From the NCBI GenBank assembly GCA_902495705.1, contig CABUXT010000006.1, positions 1-64,000 of the forward strand: a stretch of DNA of 64,000 nt, in the 5' to 3' direction. The translations under genes and the position numbers were made by a program. The notes beneath the pieces are model-generated. The model was not told the DNA's origin. It ran no database searches and saw nothing but the letters and a program-made list of their open reading frames with translations. Positions 26,171 through 35,331 of the stretch are shown here, in pieces (position 1 is the stretch's first letter; each line of letters begins with the position of its first letter). This DNA is from an uncultured cyanobacterium. Lineage in GTDB: Bacteria > Cyanobacteriota > Vampirovibrionia > Gastranaerophilales > Gastranaerophilaceae.

Positions 26171-29100
26171 TATATCCGTATCCATTGATTTGATTGAAAT
26201 TCCGATTCTGTCACCAAAACCTTTATGCAAAGTGTTGACCAAATCGTTTGATGAATTTACCCAAAACATTGACGATGCCAAAATCTTGACAGGTCCTGTC
26301 AAATCAGGGAGTTTCATCATTACAGGGTCAGAGCCTGAATATTGGCACAACAACTGTTTCAAAAATACCAATTCTTCAAACTTCATTTCATCTTTAAATT
26401 CAATGGTGAAAATATTTGAATTATCAACAGGTTTTACTGTATCAATCAAAATAATCGGTGGGTCATCATCCCCACGGCGACTGACTTTCCCAGATACAAT
26501 AATTCGCTGTTCGTTTTGCAAGTAGTCGTTATATTCTTGAATCTTTGAATTAAATGCAAGAGTATCAATTCTGCCTGTCAAATCTTCTATTGTCACAAAA
26601 CGCACAAATTTTGTAGGGTCGTTTTTGGTTGGAATTTGTTTTGTCCCGGTAACAAGTCCGCAAATTGTAACAACCTTTTCATTTGCAACAGACGGAATCT
26701 CTGAAATTTTGTGAGTCATCAAAAATGGTAACTTGTCCCTGATTGTAGATAATGGGTGACTTGTTACGTAAAAACCCAAAAATTCTTTTTCAAACAATTG
26801 AATTTGGCGCGCATCGTATTCTTCATCAGAACCTGCAAGAGAGAATTTCGCATTATCTATAGATGCTGTATCTCCAAGCATATCAAACAAACTGCCTTGA
26901 CCTGACTCTTTTGCTTTGGCTTCTTTTGAGGCAGTTGCTGTGATGTATTCCAAATTTTCCATCAACTGTTTACGACTTTTTTCAATAGTTGAAAAAGCAC
27001 CTGCTTTAATCAAACCTTCCAAAGTTCTTTTGTTGGTACATTTTACATCAACACGTTTGATATAATCGTAAATTGACTTAAAGTCTCCACCCTCTTCACG
27101 CTCTTTGATAATATCTTCAATAACACCTTCACCAACTTGTTTAATTGATGCAAGTCCAAATCTGATATTGTCACCGTCAGGCGTGAAAGATGCCAACGAG
27201 TGGTTAATATCAGGAGGTAGAACTTTGATACCTTTTTTTAGAGCCTCTTCAATATATAATTGAGTTTTTTCTTGGTCGCCTGAAACACTTGATAACAGTG
27301 CTGATAGGTATTCAACAGGGAAGTGGCATTTTAAATAAGCCGTTTGGTAAGCAACAAATGCGTACGCTGCTGAGTGACTTCGGTTGAAACAGTACGATGC
27401 GAAACTCAAGATTTGGTTAAACAAAGCAGTTGCAGCCTCGGCAGTCATACCGTGTTTTGCAGACGCCTCAATAAATTTGCCCTTCTGCTTTTCCATTTCG
27501 TCGACTTTTTTCTTACCCATCATACGACGAACCATGTCGGCTTGACCAAGTGAGTAATCAGCCAAAACTTGGAACACCTGCATGATTTGTTCTTGGTAAA
27601 CGATTGTACCGTAAGTATCTTTCAACACAGGTTCAAGTAGTGGGTGCGCATAAGTGATTTCCTGACGACCATGTTTACGTTCAACGAAATCATCAACCAT
27701 GCCTGAATCCAACGGACCCGGTCTGAATAATGCTACCAAAGCGCCCAAATCTTCAAATACGTCCGGTTTTAACCTTTTTACAAGGTTTTTCATACCTTGG
27801 GATTCCAACTGGAACACCCCGTCCGTATCACCTGCCATCAACATATCATAAGTCGGTTTATCATCAAGCGGAATGTCATTGATTTTTAACTCAATTCCTT
27901 GACGACGTTTAATCATGTCAACAGTTTTGTATATCGTTGTAAGGTTTCGCAAGCCCAAAAAGTCCATTTTCAAAAGGCTTAAAACCTCAGTAACCGCGTG
28001 TGGCGGATAACCTGTTTGAATAATACCATCTTTTGAAGGTTGGACAGGTAAAATTTCATCCAACGGTTTTGGAGCAATAATTACACCTGCTGCGTGGGTA
28101 CCGGTATTATTTTTCAAACCTTCAATACCAATAGCAAGGTCAATCAACTTTTTAAGACCGACAGTTTTGCCCTCAATTGGGTCAATCATAATCTGTTCGT
28201 CTTTATCATACAGAGTTCTTAATTCTGAACCTTCGTACTGAATAGCTTGTTTTAAAGTTTTAGCCTTATCATTGATACTCATTGCAAGTTCTATTGCAGG
28301 TTCAATCAAACCTGCAAGGCGGTTACTTTCAGAAAACGGAACTTTTAAAATTCTGGCAACCCCTTTAAATGCGGCTTTTGCGGCATAAGTACCAAATGTA
28401 ATAATCTGACAAACTCTGTCTTCGCCATACTTTTGAGTTACATACTCGATAACTTCGCCACGACGTTCGATACAGAAGTCGATATCAATATCGGGCATGG
28501 TGAAACGTTCAGGGTTTAAGAATCTTTCGAACAACAGTTTATGCTTAATAGGGTCCAAATCCGTGATTTCAAGTGCATAAGCAACAACAGAACCTGCCGC
28601 AGAACCACGCCCAGGACCTACAGGGATTCCATGAGTTTTTGAAAAGTGGATAAAGTCCCAAGTAATTAAGAAATAAGCAGCAAAACCCATTTGCTCAATT
28701 ACACCAAGCTCATACTTAACCCTTTCCTTAATAGAATCAGAAACTTCGCCGTATCTTTTTTTCAAACCGACATGGACAAGGTATTCCAAATACGTTTCAA
28801 TTGTATACCCTGACGGAACTTCATAATCAGGCAACGGACTTTTACCGAGTTCAAGCATCAAATGACATTTATCAGCGATTTTAACAGTGTTTTCAATACA
28901 TCTGTTAAACATTTCGCTATCCATCCATTTGAAAGAATCTCTCAATTGAGATGCGGTTTTTACGTAAAATTCATTGTTAGGGAAATGAAATCTGTTTGGG
29001 TCATCCTTATCACTGTTGGTTTGCATACACAACAAAGTATCGTGCATGTCGGCATCTTCAAGATTCAAATAGTGAGAGTCGTTTGTAATAACCATCTCAA

Positions 29101-29701
29101 TATCAAGTTCTTGAGCAATTTTTATCAAATCAGGATTTGTACGTTTTTGTTCTTCCAAACCATGGTCTTGAAGTTCGATATAATAATCATCTCCGAACAA
29201 ATCTTTAAATCTTTTTGCAACAGCTTTTGCACCTTCATAATCATTTTTTAGCAAATGCTGTAAAACTTCACCACCTAAACAAGCTGAACAACAAATCAAA
29301 CCTTCATGGTGTTTTTCAAGAAGTTCCCAGTTAATTCTCGGTTTTACGTAGCGACCTTTACACCAAGCAGCAGAAGTCAATTTTACGATATTTGCATAAC
29401 CTGTATTATCTTTTACAAGCAAAACCAAGTGATAACAAGGGTTGTGAGTTTTGTCATGCTCTGTAATATCGCCGTCATGGAAGTAAAATTCACTACCCAT
29501 AATCGGTTTAACACCTGAATCTCTTGCAAGTTCATACAATTCCATATCGCCATACATAACACCGTGGTCAGTAACGGCAACTGCAGGAAACTCATGCTCC
29601 TTACAAAACTTTAACAAATCCCCTATTCTAATCGCCCCATCAAGTAATGAATACTCTGTGTGCAGGTGGAGCGGTACATATTTTTGTTCATTTTCAGCCA
29701 T
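26156..29701 (-). CDS. dnaE: DNA polymerase III alpha subunit
   Basis: The 1181-residue replicative polymerase has an N-terminal PHP domain (HLHTEYSLLDGA at about 12-23; ITNDSHYL) and the PolIII catalytic core. GPGRGSAAGS lies at about 364-373 and the catalytic aspartates in PDIDIDF at about 400-406. The tandem helix-hairpin region and an OB-fold follow toward the C-terminus (TICGLVTGTK..., RIIVSGKVSRRG). Length and order match bacterial DnaE1. It lies 73 bases downstream of the OmpA-like gene on the same strand. No clear Shine-Dalgarno precedes the ATG. Confidence 0.97.
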   Translation of the reverse strand: MAENEQKYVPLHLHTEYSLLDGAIRIGDLLKFCKEHEFPAVAVTDHGVMYGDMELYELARDSGVKPIMGSEFYFHDGDITEHDKTHNPCYHLVLLVKDNTGYANIVKLTSAAWCKGRYVKPRINWELLEKHHEGLICCSACLGGEVLQHLLKNDYEGAKAVAKRFKDLFGDDYYIELQDHGLEEQKRTNPDLIKIAQELDIEMVITNDSHYLNLEDADMHDTLLCMQTNSDKDDPNRFHFPNNEFYVKTASQLRDSFKWMDSEMFNRCIENTVKIADKCHLMLELGKSPLPDYEVPSGYTIETYLEYLVHVGLKKRYGEVSDSIKERVKYELGVIEQMGFAAYFLITWDFIHFSKTHGIPVGPGRGSAAGSVVAYALEITDLDPIKHKLLFERFLNPERFTMPDIDIDFCIERRGEVIEYVTQKYGEDRVCQIITFGTYAAKAAFKGVARILKVPFSESNRLAGLIEPAIELAMSINDKAKTLKQAIQYEGSELRTLYDKDEQIMIDPIEGKTVGLKKLIDLAIGIEGLKNNTGTHAAGVIIAPKPLDEILPVQPSKDGIIQTGYPPHAVTEVLSLLKMDFLGLRNLTTIYKTVDMIKRRQGIELKINDIPLDDKPTYDMLMAGDTDGVFQLESQGMKNLVKRLKPDVFEDLGALVALFRPGPLDSGMVDDFVERKHGRQEITYAHPLLEPVLKDTYGTIVYQEQIMQVFQVLADYSLGQADMVRRMMGKKKVDEMEKQKGKFIEASAKHGMTAEAATALFNQILSFASYCFNRSHSAAYAFVAYQTAYLKCHFPVEYLSALLSSVSGDQEKTQLYIEEALKKGIKVLPPDINHSLASFTPDGDNIRFGLASIKQVGEGVIEDIIKEREEGGDFKSIYDYIKRVDVKCTNKRTLEGLIKAGAFSTIEKSRKQLMENLEYITATASKEAKAKESGQGSLFDMLGDTASIDNAKFSLAGSDEEYDARQIQLFEKEFLGFYVTSHPLSTIRDKLPFLMTHKISEIPSVANEKVVTICGLVTGTKQIPTKNDPTKFVRFVTIEDLTGRIDTLAFNSKIQEYNDYLQNEQRIIVSGKVSRRGDDDPPIILIDTVKPVDNSNIFTIEFKDEMKFEELVFLKQLLCQYSGSDPVMMKLPDLTGPVKILASSMFWVNSSNDLVNTLHKGFGDRIGISIKSMDTDIKEAV

Positions 29702-29774
29702 AAGAAAATCATATTACGCACAAGGTTAATTGAAAACTAATTATTAATAAAAATAAATATTAACTTTAATAAAG

Positions 29775-30344
29775 TTACCTTTGATATTTTTCGTAATTTA
29801 TTATGACAAAATCTATCCGATTATCCATATCGTCACGGTAATCTACGTTATCTCGAAATGGCATAAGTTCGCCAAATCCTATTGCATAAATTTGATTTAG
29901 AGGAACAAGTTTTGTTTGTACAATATAATGTGCGACATTTTGCGCTCTTTCTATAGTCAATTCTAAATTGGAATTTGTAAAACTTCCGCGCTCATTTCGT
30001 TCTGTCGAATTACCTTCAATTACGCAAGGTTTTCCGATTTCACTAATCAATACACTGATTTTATTTAACAAATCTTTTGATGAGTCTTTTAATTCAACTG
30101 ATTCATTTTCAAAAAATATGTCACTGTCAAAACTCACCACAAGTCCGCGCGGAACTTTTGTATACAAAATACCACCGATTGTTCCAAGGTTTGATTTAAA
30201 AATTTGCTCTATCTTGTCAGTTGAAATGTATTTTTGAGAGGAGACACCTGCCGATAATTGAGGTTCTAAAGAATATGAAAAATTTTGTACAAGAAAAATT
30301 ACAAGTAAACTTAAATATAAAATTTTCACAATTCTGTTAAACAA
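29775..30344 (-). CDS. OmpA/MotB C-terminal-domain protein, 189 aa
   Basis: A hydrophobic N-terminus (IVKILYLSLLVIFLVQ) looks like a signal peptide, perhaps cut after YSLE or similar. The OmpA-like peptidoglycan-binding domain spans about 68-185, with FDSDIFFENES, a helix and EGNSTERNERGSF (the NTD/G-type loop). LTIERAQNVAHYIVQ and IGFGELMPFRDN follow. It would tether the envelope to peptidoglycan. The start is TTG at 30344, preceded by GAGAGG at a suitable distance. It probably leads a short operon with dnaE. Confidence 0.82.
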   Translation of the reverse strand: MFNRIVKILYLSLLVIFLVQNFSYSLEPQLSAGVSSQKYISTDKIEQIFKSNLGTIGGILYTKVPRGLVVSFDSDIFFENESVELKDSSKDLLNKISVLISEIGKPCVIEGNSTERNERGSFTNSNLELTIERAQNVAHYIVQTKLVPLNQIYAIGFGELMPFRDNVDYRDDMDNRIDFVIINYEKYQR

Positions 30345-30377
30345 AACGACAATCCTCTCAATACAGAATTGTCGTTT
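30344..30377 (-). terminator. Terminator after the M16-like gene
   Basis: AAACGACAAT (30344-30353) pairs with ATTGTCGTTT (30368-30377). On the minus strand it is followed by TGTTTAAC. It overlaps the TTG start of the downstream OmpA-like gene, so folding of this RNA could also affect that gene's initiation. Confidence 0.7.
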
Positions 30378-30408
30378 GAATTATTATAAAAAACTATTAG
30401 CTGACAAG

Positions 30409-31623
30409 TTATGGTTTGATTATTGATAGAACAGATTTGTCATTGAAGTATTTTTTAGCACATTCAAGAACTTGTTCTGCAGTAACAGCTTTAACCAAAT
30501 CTTTCATTTTTTCAGTATAATCAAAGCCAAAACCTACAACGCCATATTTAGCGTAAGAACATGCCTGCTGCAAGTTAGTTTCTTCTAAAAATGCACATTT
30601 ACCGATTAAGTTATTTTTAGCATCACTTAATTCTTTTTCTCCAACAGGAATAGTGCGGATTTTTTCAATTTCTTCGTTGAAACCTTTTAGAGAAACTTCA
30701 ATATTTTTAGGCTCTGTTGCAATATAAATCATGAAGTTACCTGCAAGTTTGTATGTTTCATAAGAACTTCTTACTACATAAGCCAAACCTTTTTTGTCAC
30801 GAAGTTCTAAGAACAAGCGAGAAGACAATCCGCTTGCACCAAGGATAATATTTAGTAAAATCAAAGCAGGATAATCAGGTTCGCCATAAGTCGGAACTTG
30901 CCACCCTTTAATAATATGCGCTTGGTTCAAATCAGATTTTGTATTTATAACTTCTTTTGCCTCTTTTAATTCAGGCTTTTCTATATCAAAATTATTATCA
31001 ATAGAGTCAGGAAGTTTGCCGATTGTTTCTTCAATTTGAGGCAGGATTTCAGATTTTTCAACATCACCGACAATAGCAAGTGCTTTTTTGCTGTTATTTA
31101 ATATATAGTGATATGCATTTACTACATCGTCTTTTGTGATAGAATCCAAGTTTTCCAAAATCTTAGTCATTGAATTGCCATAGTAGTGATTGCCATACAT
31201 AGCTCGACAATATGCATCCATTGCCAATGCTCTTGGAGAATCCAATTGTGCTTGAATTTCACCTTTCAATTTAATTTTTTCTTTTTCAAATTCTTCAAAT
31301 GTAGAATTTGTCAAAACTTCATTCAACAATTCAATCGCCTTTGAAACATCTTCATTCAAACATACAAATTTTAATCTCAAATAGTTTGGAAAAAGTTCAC
31401 TGGAAAAATCAATTGCATATTTTTCAAATTCATTTGCCAACTCTTCTGAATTGTATTTTTTTGTACCTTGCAATAACAATCTTGTGAGTAATGAATAAAT
31501 ACCAGCTTTTTCTTCGGCTTTATTTACTGATAAATTCAAGCATAAAGCAAGCCTTGGTGTATCTTCATTTCTTTTATAAATATATTCGATATTGTTGTTC
31601 AATTTAGAAATTTCTTTTGTCAT
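30409..31623 (-). CDS. M16-family peptidase homologue lacking the zinc motif
   Basis: The 404-residue protein has both M16 half-domains. The C-terminal half carries the conserved pattern LSSRLFLELRDKKGLAY with its Arg and Tyr. In the N-terminal half, where active members have HxxEH, the sequence is AGIYSLLTRLLLQGT, with no His or Glu. The distal zinc-binding Glu region is also unremarkable. Active M16 enzymes often pair with such an inactive subunit, as in mitochondrial processing peptidase and cyanobacterial pairs. No partner gene is adjacent. GGAG ten bases upstream supports the start. Divergent from comM. Confidence 0.85.
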   Translation of the reverse strand: MTKEISKLNNNIEYIYKRNEDTPRLALCLNLSVNKAEEKAGIYSLLTRLLLQGTKKYNSEELANEFEKYAIDFSSELFPNYLRLKFVCLNEDVSKAIELLNEVLTNSTFEEFEKEKIKLKGEIQAQLDSPRALAMDAYCRAMYGNHYYGNSMTKILENLDSITKDDVVNAYHYILNNSKKALAIVGDVEKSEILPQIEETIGKLPDSIDNNFDIEKPELKEAKEVINTKSDLNQAHIIKGWQVPTYGEPDYPALILLNIILGASGLSSRLFLELRDKKGLAYVVRSSYETYKLAGNFMIYIATEPKNIEVSLKGFNEEIEKIRTIPVGEKELSDAKNNLIGKCAFLEETNLQQACSYAKYGVVGFGFDYTEKMKDLVKAVTAEQVLECAKKYFNDKSVLSIIKP

Positions 31624-31703
31624 AATTTAGCACTCTCCGTTCGTCCATTTTAGCACGGTTTTACATAAAAGACAAATAATAGTAATTATGCTATACTAGC
31701 CAT

Positions 31704-33248
31704 GTGGTTAATATTGTAAAAACAGCAACAGCAATCGGAATAAACGCATACGAAGTTTCAGTTGAAACTGACGTGGTTAATTCTTTGCCTGCAATGTCTA
31801 TTGTCGGCTTGCCTGATGCCTCTATAAACGAGGCAAGAGACAGGGTTCGTTCTGCCATAAAAAATTCAGGTTACTCATTTCCGTCAAAAAAAGTTGTAGT
31901 AAATTTAGCCCCTGCCGATTTGAAAAAAATCGGAACGAGTTTTGATTTACCCATAGCTATCGGAATTTTGACAGAAGAAGAGGTTTTGGATTCTGAAAAA
32001 TTAAAAGGGTATGCCTTTATCGGAGAATTATCGCTTGATGGAACAATTCGCTCTGTTGCAGGTGTTTTACCGCTGGTTTTAGGCTTAAAAGAAGTTGGAA
32101 TAAAAAATGTAATCGTTCCGAAAGAAAACGCCAAAGAAGCAGCCCTAAACGGAGAAGTCAATGTATATGGGGCGGCACACCTGACAGACGTGGTAAATCA
32201 TTTTATTGAAACTAAGATTACTCCAACAGTTGTTGATGTTAATGCATATTTATCATCTCAGTCAAATCAAGATTATCCGTTTGACTTTAAAGATGTTAAA
32301 GGGCAGCATAAGGCTAAAAAAGCTCTTGAAATCGCGGCAGCAGGAGGACATAACTTGCTTATGATAGGTTCTCCGGGGTCAGGTAAAACACTTATGGCAA
32401 AATGTTTTGCATCTATTTTACCGCCACTTGAACTATCTGAGGCTTTAGAATTAACTAAAATCTACAGTATTTGCGGACTTTTACCACCGAATGAACCATT
32501 GATGGTAAAGCGTCCTTATCGCTCGGTTCACCACACTGCATCAGCTAACGGTATTATTGGCGGTGGAAGTTCTCCAAAACCGGGGGAAATCACCCTTGCA
32601 AATCGTGGAGTTTTATTTTTGGATGAAATGGTTGAATTTCCGCGCCAAGTGTTAGAAGTTTTGCGCCAACCGTTAGAAGATGGCGAAATAGTGATTTCAA
32701 GGGCAAAACATTCGGTTAAATACCCTGCAAAATTCATGTTACTTGGAGCGATGAACCCTTGTCCTTGCGGATTTTTAGGGGATAAAGAAAAGCCATGTAC
32801 ATGTTCTGATTTTCAAATCAACAGATACCTGTCAAAATTATCAGGTCCGTTACTTGATAGAATAGACATACAAGTTGATGTACCAAGACTTACGCCATCT
32901 GAATTGTTGGCAACAACAGAAGTTGAAGAAGACTCGGCAACTATAAGAAAACGAGTAATTGCTGCTCGAAAAATTCAAGCATTGAGATACAAAAATGACA
33001 ACATTTTAACCAATTCTGAATTAACCTCAGAACTTATCAAAAAATACTGCCAACTGGATAGCAAATCTCAAGAATTGATGAAAGTTGCAATTGTAAAATA
33101 TCAACTATCAGGCAGAAGATATGATAGAGTTTTGAAACTTGCAAGAACTATTGCGGATTTGACAAATAGTGAAAATATTGAACAAATCCACCTTATGCAA
33201 GCACTTCAATACAAAATGTTCAATATTGAAGACTATACAAACAAATAA
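31704..33248 (+). CDS. comM: YifB/ComM-family AAA ATPase
   Basis: The 514-residue protein has an N-terminal ribosomal-S5-like domain (MSIVGLPDASINEARDRVRS). The Mg-chelatase-like AAA core follows, with Walker A GSPGSGKT at about 222-229 and Walker B VLFLDEMVEF. A cysteine cluster, NPCPCGFLGDKEKPCTC, and a C-terminal domain end it. ComM is a helicase that promotes branch migration during natural transformation. The start codon is GTG; TATACT at 31692-31697 lies six bases before it with no Shine-Dalgarno, so the mRNA may be leaderless. It is convergent with cobO, five bases away. Confidence 0.93.
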   Translation: MVNIVKTATAIGINAYEVSVETDVVNSLPAMSIVGLPDASINEARDRVRSAIKNSGYSFPSKKVVVNLAPADLKKIGTSFDLPIAIGILTEEEVLDSEKLKGYAFIGELSLDGTIRSVAGVLPLVLGLKEVGIKNVIVPKENAKEAALNGEVNVYGAAHLTDVVNHFIETKITPTVVDVNAYLSSQSNQDYPFDFKDVKGQHKAKKALEIAAAGGHNLLMIGSPGSGKTLMAKCFASILPPLELSEALELTKIYSICGLLPPNEPLMVKRPYRSVHHTASANGIIGGGSSPKPGEITLANRGVLFLDEMVEFPRQVLEVLRQPLEDGEIVISRAKHSVKYPAKFMLLGAMNPCPCGFLGDKEKPCTCSDFQINRYLSKLSGPLLDRIDIQVDVPRLTPSELLATTEVEEDSATIRKRVIAARKIQALRYKNDNILTNSELTSELIKKYCQLDSKSQELMKVAIVKYQLSGRRYDRVLKLARTIADLTNSENIEQIHLMQALQYKMFNIEDYTNK

Positions 33249-33253
33249 TTTAT

Positions 33254-33832
33254 TTAATATTCAATCCCTTTTCTTGCTGCTATACCTGTATTCCAGTAAT
33301 GTTTCACAGGTTCAATATTAGAAACAAGATGTGCTATGTCAATAATTTTTGGATGAGCATTTCTGCCTGTCAAAACAATTTCCATATTGTCAGGTTTGTT
33401 TTTCAAAACCTCTACAACCTCATCCACATCAATAATTCCAAGGTCGATTGCAATATTTGCCTCATCTAAAATTATCAATTGATATTCATCATTTTTTATG
33501 GCTTTTTTAGCAAGCTCCCAACCTTTTAGAATTTCTTCTCTGTCTTTCTCATTTTGGTTATCAAGATAAACTATTCTATCAAGTCCTGCCTGAACAATTT
33601 TCAAATTGTTTGCAATATCAGGTGCAAGCTCACGAAATGCATTCAATTCACCATAATCGTCTCCACCTTTGGTAAACATAATGATAAGCACTTTCCAACA
33701 TCTGCCAAGTGCCCTCATCGCAAGCCCTAAAGATGCAGTGGTTTTACCTTTGCCATTGCCTGTATAAACTTGTATATAACCGTGTTGAGCCCAATTCGGA
33801 TTTATTAAATTGTGATTACAATCATTTGCCAT
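33254..33832 (-). CDS. cobO: Cob(I)yrinic acid a,c-diamide adenosyltransferase
   Basis: The 192-residue protein is a CobA/CobO/BtuR-type ATP:corrinoid adenosyltransferase, which attaches the adenosyl group to reduced corrinoids. The P-loop GNGKGKTTASLGLAMRALGR lies at about 25-44, followed by ILDEANIAIDLGI (Walker-B-like) and the family ending HLVSNIEPVKHYWNTGIAAR. No other cobalamin gene is in the window, so it could serve salvage. The start is shared with the upstream of the divergent cyclo-ligase gene, 29 bases away. Confidence 0.93.
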   Translation of the reverse strand: MANDCNHNLINPNWAQHGYIQVYTGNGKGKTTASLGLAMRALGRCWKVLIIMFTKGGDDYGELNAFRELAPDIANNLKIVQAGLDRIVYLDNQNEKDREEILKGWELAKKAIKNDEYQLIILDEANIAIDLGIIDVDEVVEVLKNKPDNMEIVLTGRNAHPKIIDIAHLVSNIEPVKHYWNTGIAARKGIEY

Positions 33833-33861
33833 TTTTCTACCAATTATTATATATTAAAAAT

Positions 33862-34371
33862 ATGGATAACAAAACAGATTTACGACGTAGGGCAAAAGAA
33901 TTACGAAAAACTCTTCCACTCCCTGAAATATCAGACAAATTGGCGAATTTGGTCAGATGTTCAGAAAGCTACTTTTCAGCAAAAAATGTTATGCTATTTT
34001 ATCCGACAAAATACGAAATTGATTTGCGTAAACTCTTTGAAGATGAGAAAAATTTCTATCTTCCGCGCGTAAATGGGAAAGAGTTGGAAGTTTGTCCATA
34101 TAAATTGGGCGACAAGCTTGAAAAATCTGAATTTCACATCTTTGAACCACCTTCAAAAGCCGTAGATAAAAATATTTTAGATTTGGTAATCGTACCTGCG
34201 TTGATGGTTGATTATGAAGGGTTTCGCCTTGGGTATGGCGGAGGGTTTTATGACAGATTTTTAAAAGATTTCAAAGTCAAAACTATCTGTGCAATACCAA
34301 AAGAATTGCGCGCACAACATTTGCCACATGATGATTTTGATATTCCGATAGATGAAATAATTTCAACATAA
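33862..34371 (+). CDS. 5-formyltetrahydrofolate cyclo-ligase
   Basis: The 169-residue enzyme converts 5-formyl-THF to 5,10-methenyl-THF using ATP. An N-terminal basic helix (RRRAKELRKTLP), VMLFYPTKYEIDLRKL and the signature LGYGGGFYDRFL near residue 130 define the family. The start at 33862 (MDNKTDLRRR) is preferred to an upstream extension of 51 codons, which would run through the cobO gene. TATATT at 33850-33855, with TTGCCA 18 bases upstream, puts transcription start at the ATG (leaderless). Confidence 0.93.
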   Translation: MDNKTDLRRRAKELRKTLPLPEISDKLANLVRCSESYFSAKNVMLFYPTKYEIDLRKLFEDEKNFYLPRVNGKELEVCPYKLGDKLEKSEFHIFEPPSKAVDKNILDLVIVPALMVDYEGFRLGYGGGFYDRFLKDFKVKTICAIPKELRAQHLPHDDFDIPIDEIIST

Positions 34372-34375
34372 ACTA

Positions 34376-34402
34376 AAAGGCTCACCTTGATGGTGAGCCT
34401 TT
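34376..34402. terminator. Rho-independent terminator
   Basis: AAAGGCTCACC (34376-34386) pairs with GGTGAGCCTTT (34392-34402). It lies between two convergent genes. Confidence 0.85.
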
Positions 34403-34441
34403 ATCGGTTTAGTTATAAATAGGGGGTTAGGTTTCATTTTA

Positions 34442-34966
34442 TTAAGCGAAGGTATATTTAGGAGCCATATCCTTGATGCCTTGGTCTCGAGCTTCCTTAG
34501 CGGATTGCAATTCAGCTGTGATTTCTTTACCTAAAGCTTCAAGTTTTTCCTTTTCTTGAGCAAGTCTTTCTTCCTCAACCTTCAAGTTTTTAGTTTCAAC
34601 TTGCATTGCTCTATCTCTACCTTGAGCATACAACTGACGCATAATGTATTCGTTCATTTGTTGTTGCTGTTGAGCATTTTGAGCTTGACCCATTTGTTGC
34701 ATATACAATTGTTGCATAAATGGTGCGTTTTGGTTCATATAGGCAATTGCACTATTATGTGCAAAACCTAAGTAATTCATTGTTCTGCCCATCATTGATG
34801 CCGGAGAGCTTAGCAAATCACCGATTGAAACTCCGCCATTTGAGATGGTTGCAGTGTACTGCTGTAAATCTCTTAATCTTTTTGTCAGCTTTGTTAATTT
34901 GTACTCGACATCACTTTTCTGGTGAATCAAGTCGTGCACACGAGCTGTGAAAATCAGAATGCCCAT
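34442..34966 (-). CDS. Coiled-coil hypothetical protein, 174 aa
   Basis: No family recognised. The N-terminal 40 residues are helical and basic (HQKSDVEYKLTKLTKRLRDL). A middle stretch rich in Met, Gln and Ala follows (MQQLYMQQMGQAQNAQQQQQ), then a charged coiled coil (VETKNLKVEEERLAQEKEKL) to near the end. There is no signal peptide and no cysteine. Such Met/Gln-rich linkers between coils suggest a structural or secreted filament-associated protein, but that is speculation. AGGGTT upstream could serve as the ribosome binding site. Confidence 0.68.
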   Translation of the reverse strand: MGILIFTARVHDLIHQKSDVEYKLTKLTKRLRDLQQYTATISNGGVSIGDLLSSPASMMGRTMNYLGFAHNSAIAYMNQNAPFMQQLYMQQMGQAQNAQQQQQMNEYIMRQLYAQGRDRAMQVETKNLKVEEERLAQEKEKLEALGKEITAELQSAKEARDQGIKDMAPKYTFA

Positions 34967-35097
34967 TGTTCTAACCCTACCTTTTTAATATTTATAACTA
35001 ACCTTTTTTTAACCTACATCTATATAAAAACATGTCGTGGCGCGTAATTGCATGATTCGAGGGGTATTGTTAAGATTTCTTAACAATTAGAACTTAA

Positions 35098-35196
35098 CTG
35101 TCACCCTGAACTCGTTTCAGGGTCTCTAATATTACAAATTTTAAATAGGACAAATATGTTCAATTTGAGATGCTGAAACAAGTTCTGCATGACAGT
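35098..35196. repeat. Second copy of the composite palindromic repeat
   Basis: The left end ACTGTCACCCTGAACTCGTT continues TCAGGGTCTCTAAT. The right end reads GAGATGCTGAAACAAGTTCT then GCATGACAGT. The outer bases ACTGTCA and TGACAGT are exact inverted repeats, and GTTCAATTTGAGAT matches the copy at 121-262. The rest of the 365-base gap 34967-35331 is AT-rich and holds the dgt leader with GGGGAG before its start codon. Confidence 0.7.
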
Positions 35197-35331
35197 ATTT
35201 TTTTGTTAATCAACATTAATATATCCAGAACCCAAAATATCCTCCAAACAAAGTATAGCCATATTGAAACTTTTTGCTAAAATCACAACTGTGAGCGGTG
35301 TGTAAACGATTAGCACAGGCAGGGGAGAGAA

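Noticed and set aside
33709..33861. N-terminal extension of the cyclo-ligase gene
   Set aside because: It would translate the antisense of cobO and precedes the family's conserved start; the ATG at 33862 is preferred.
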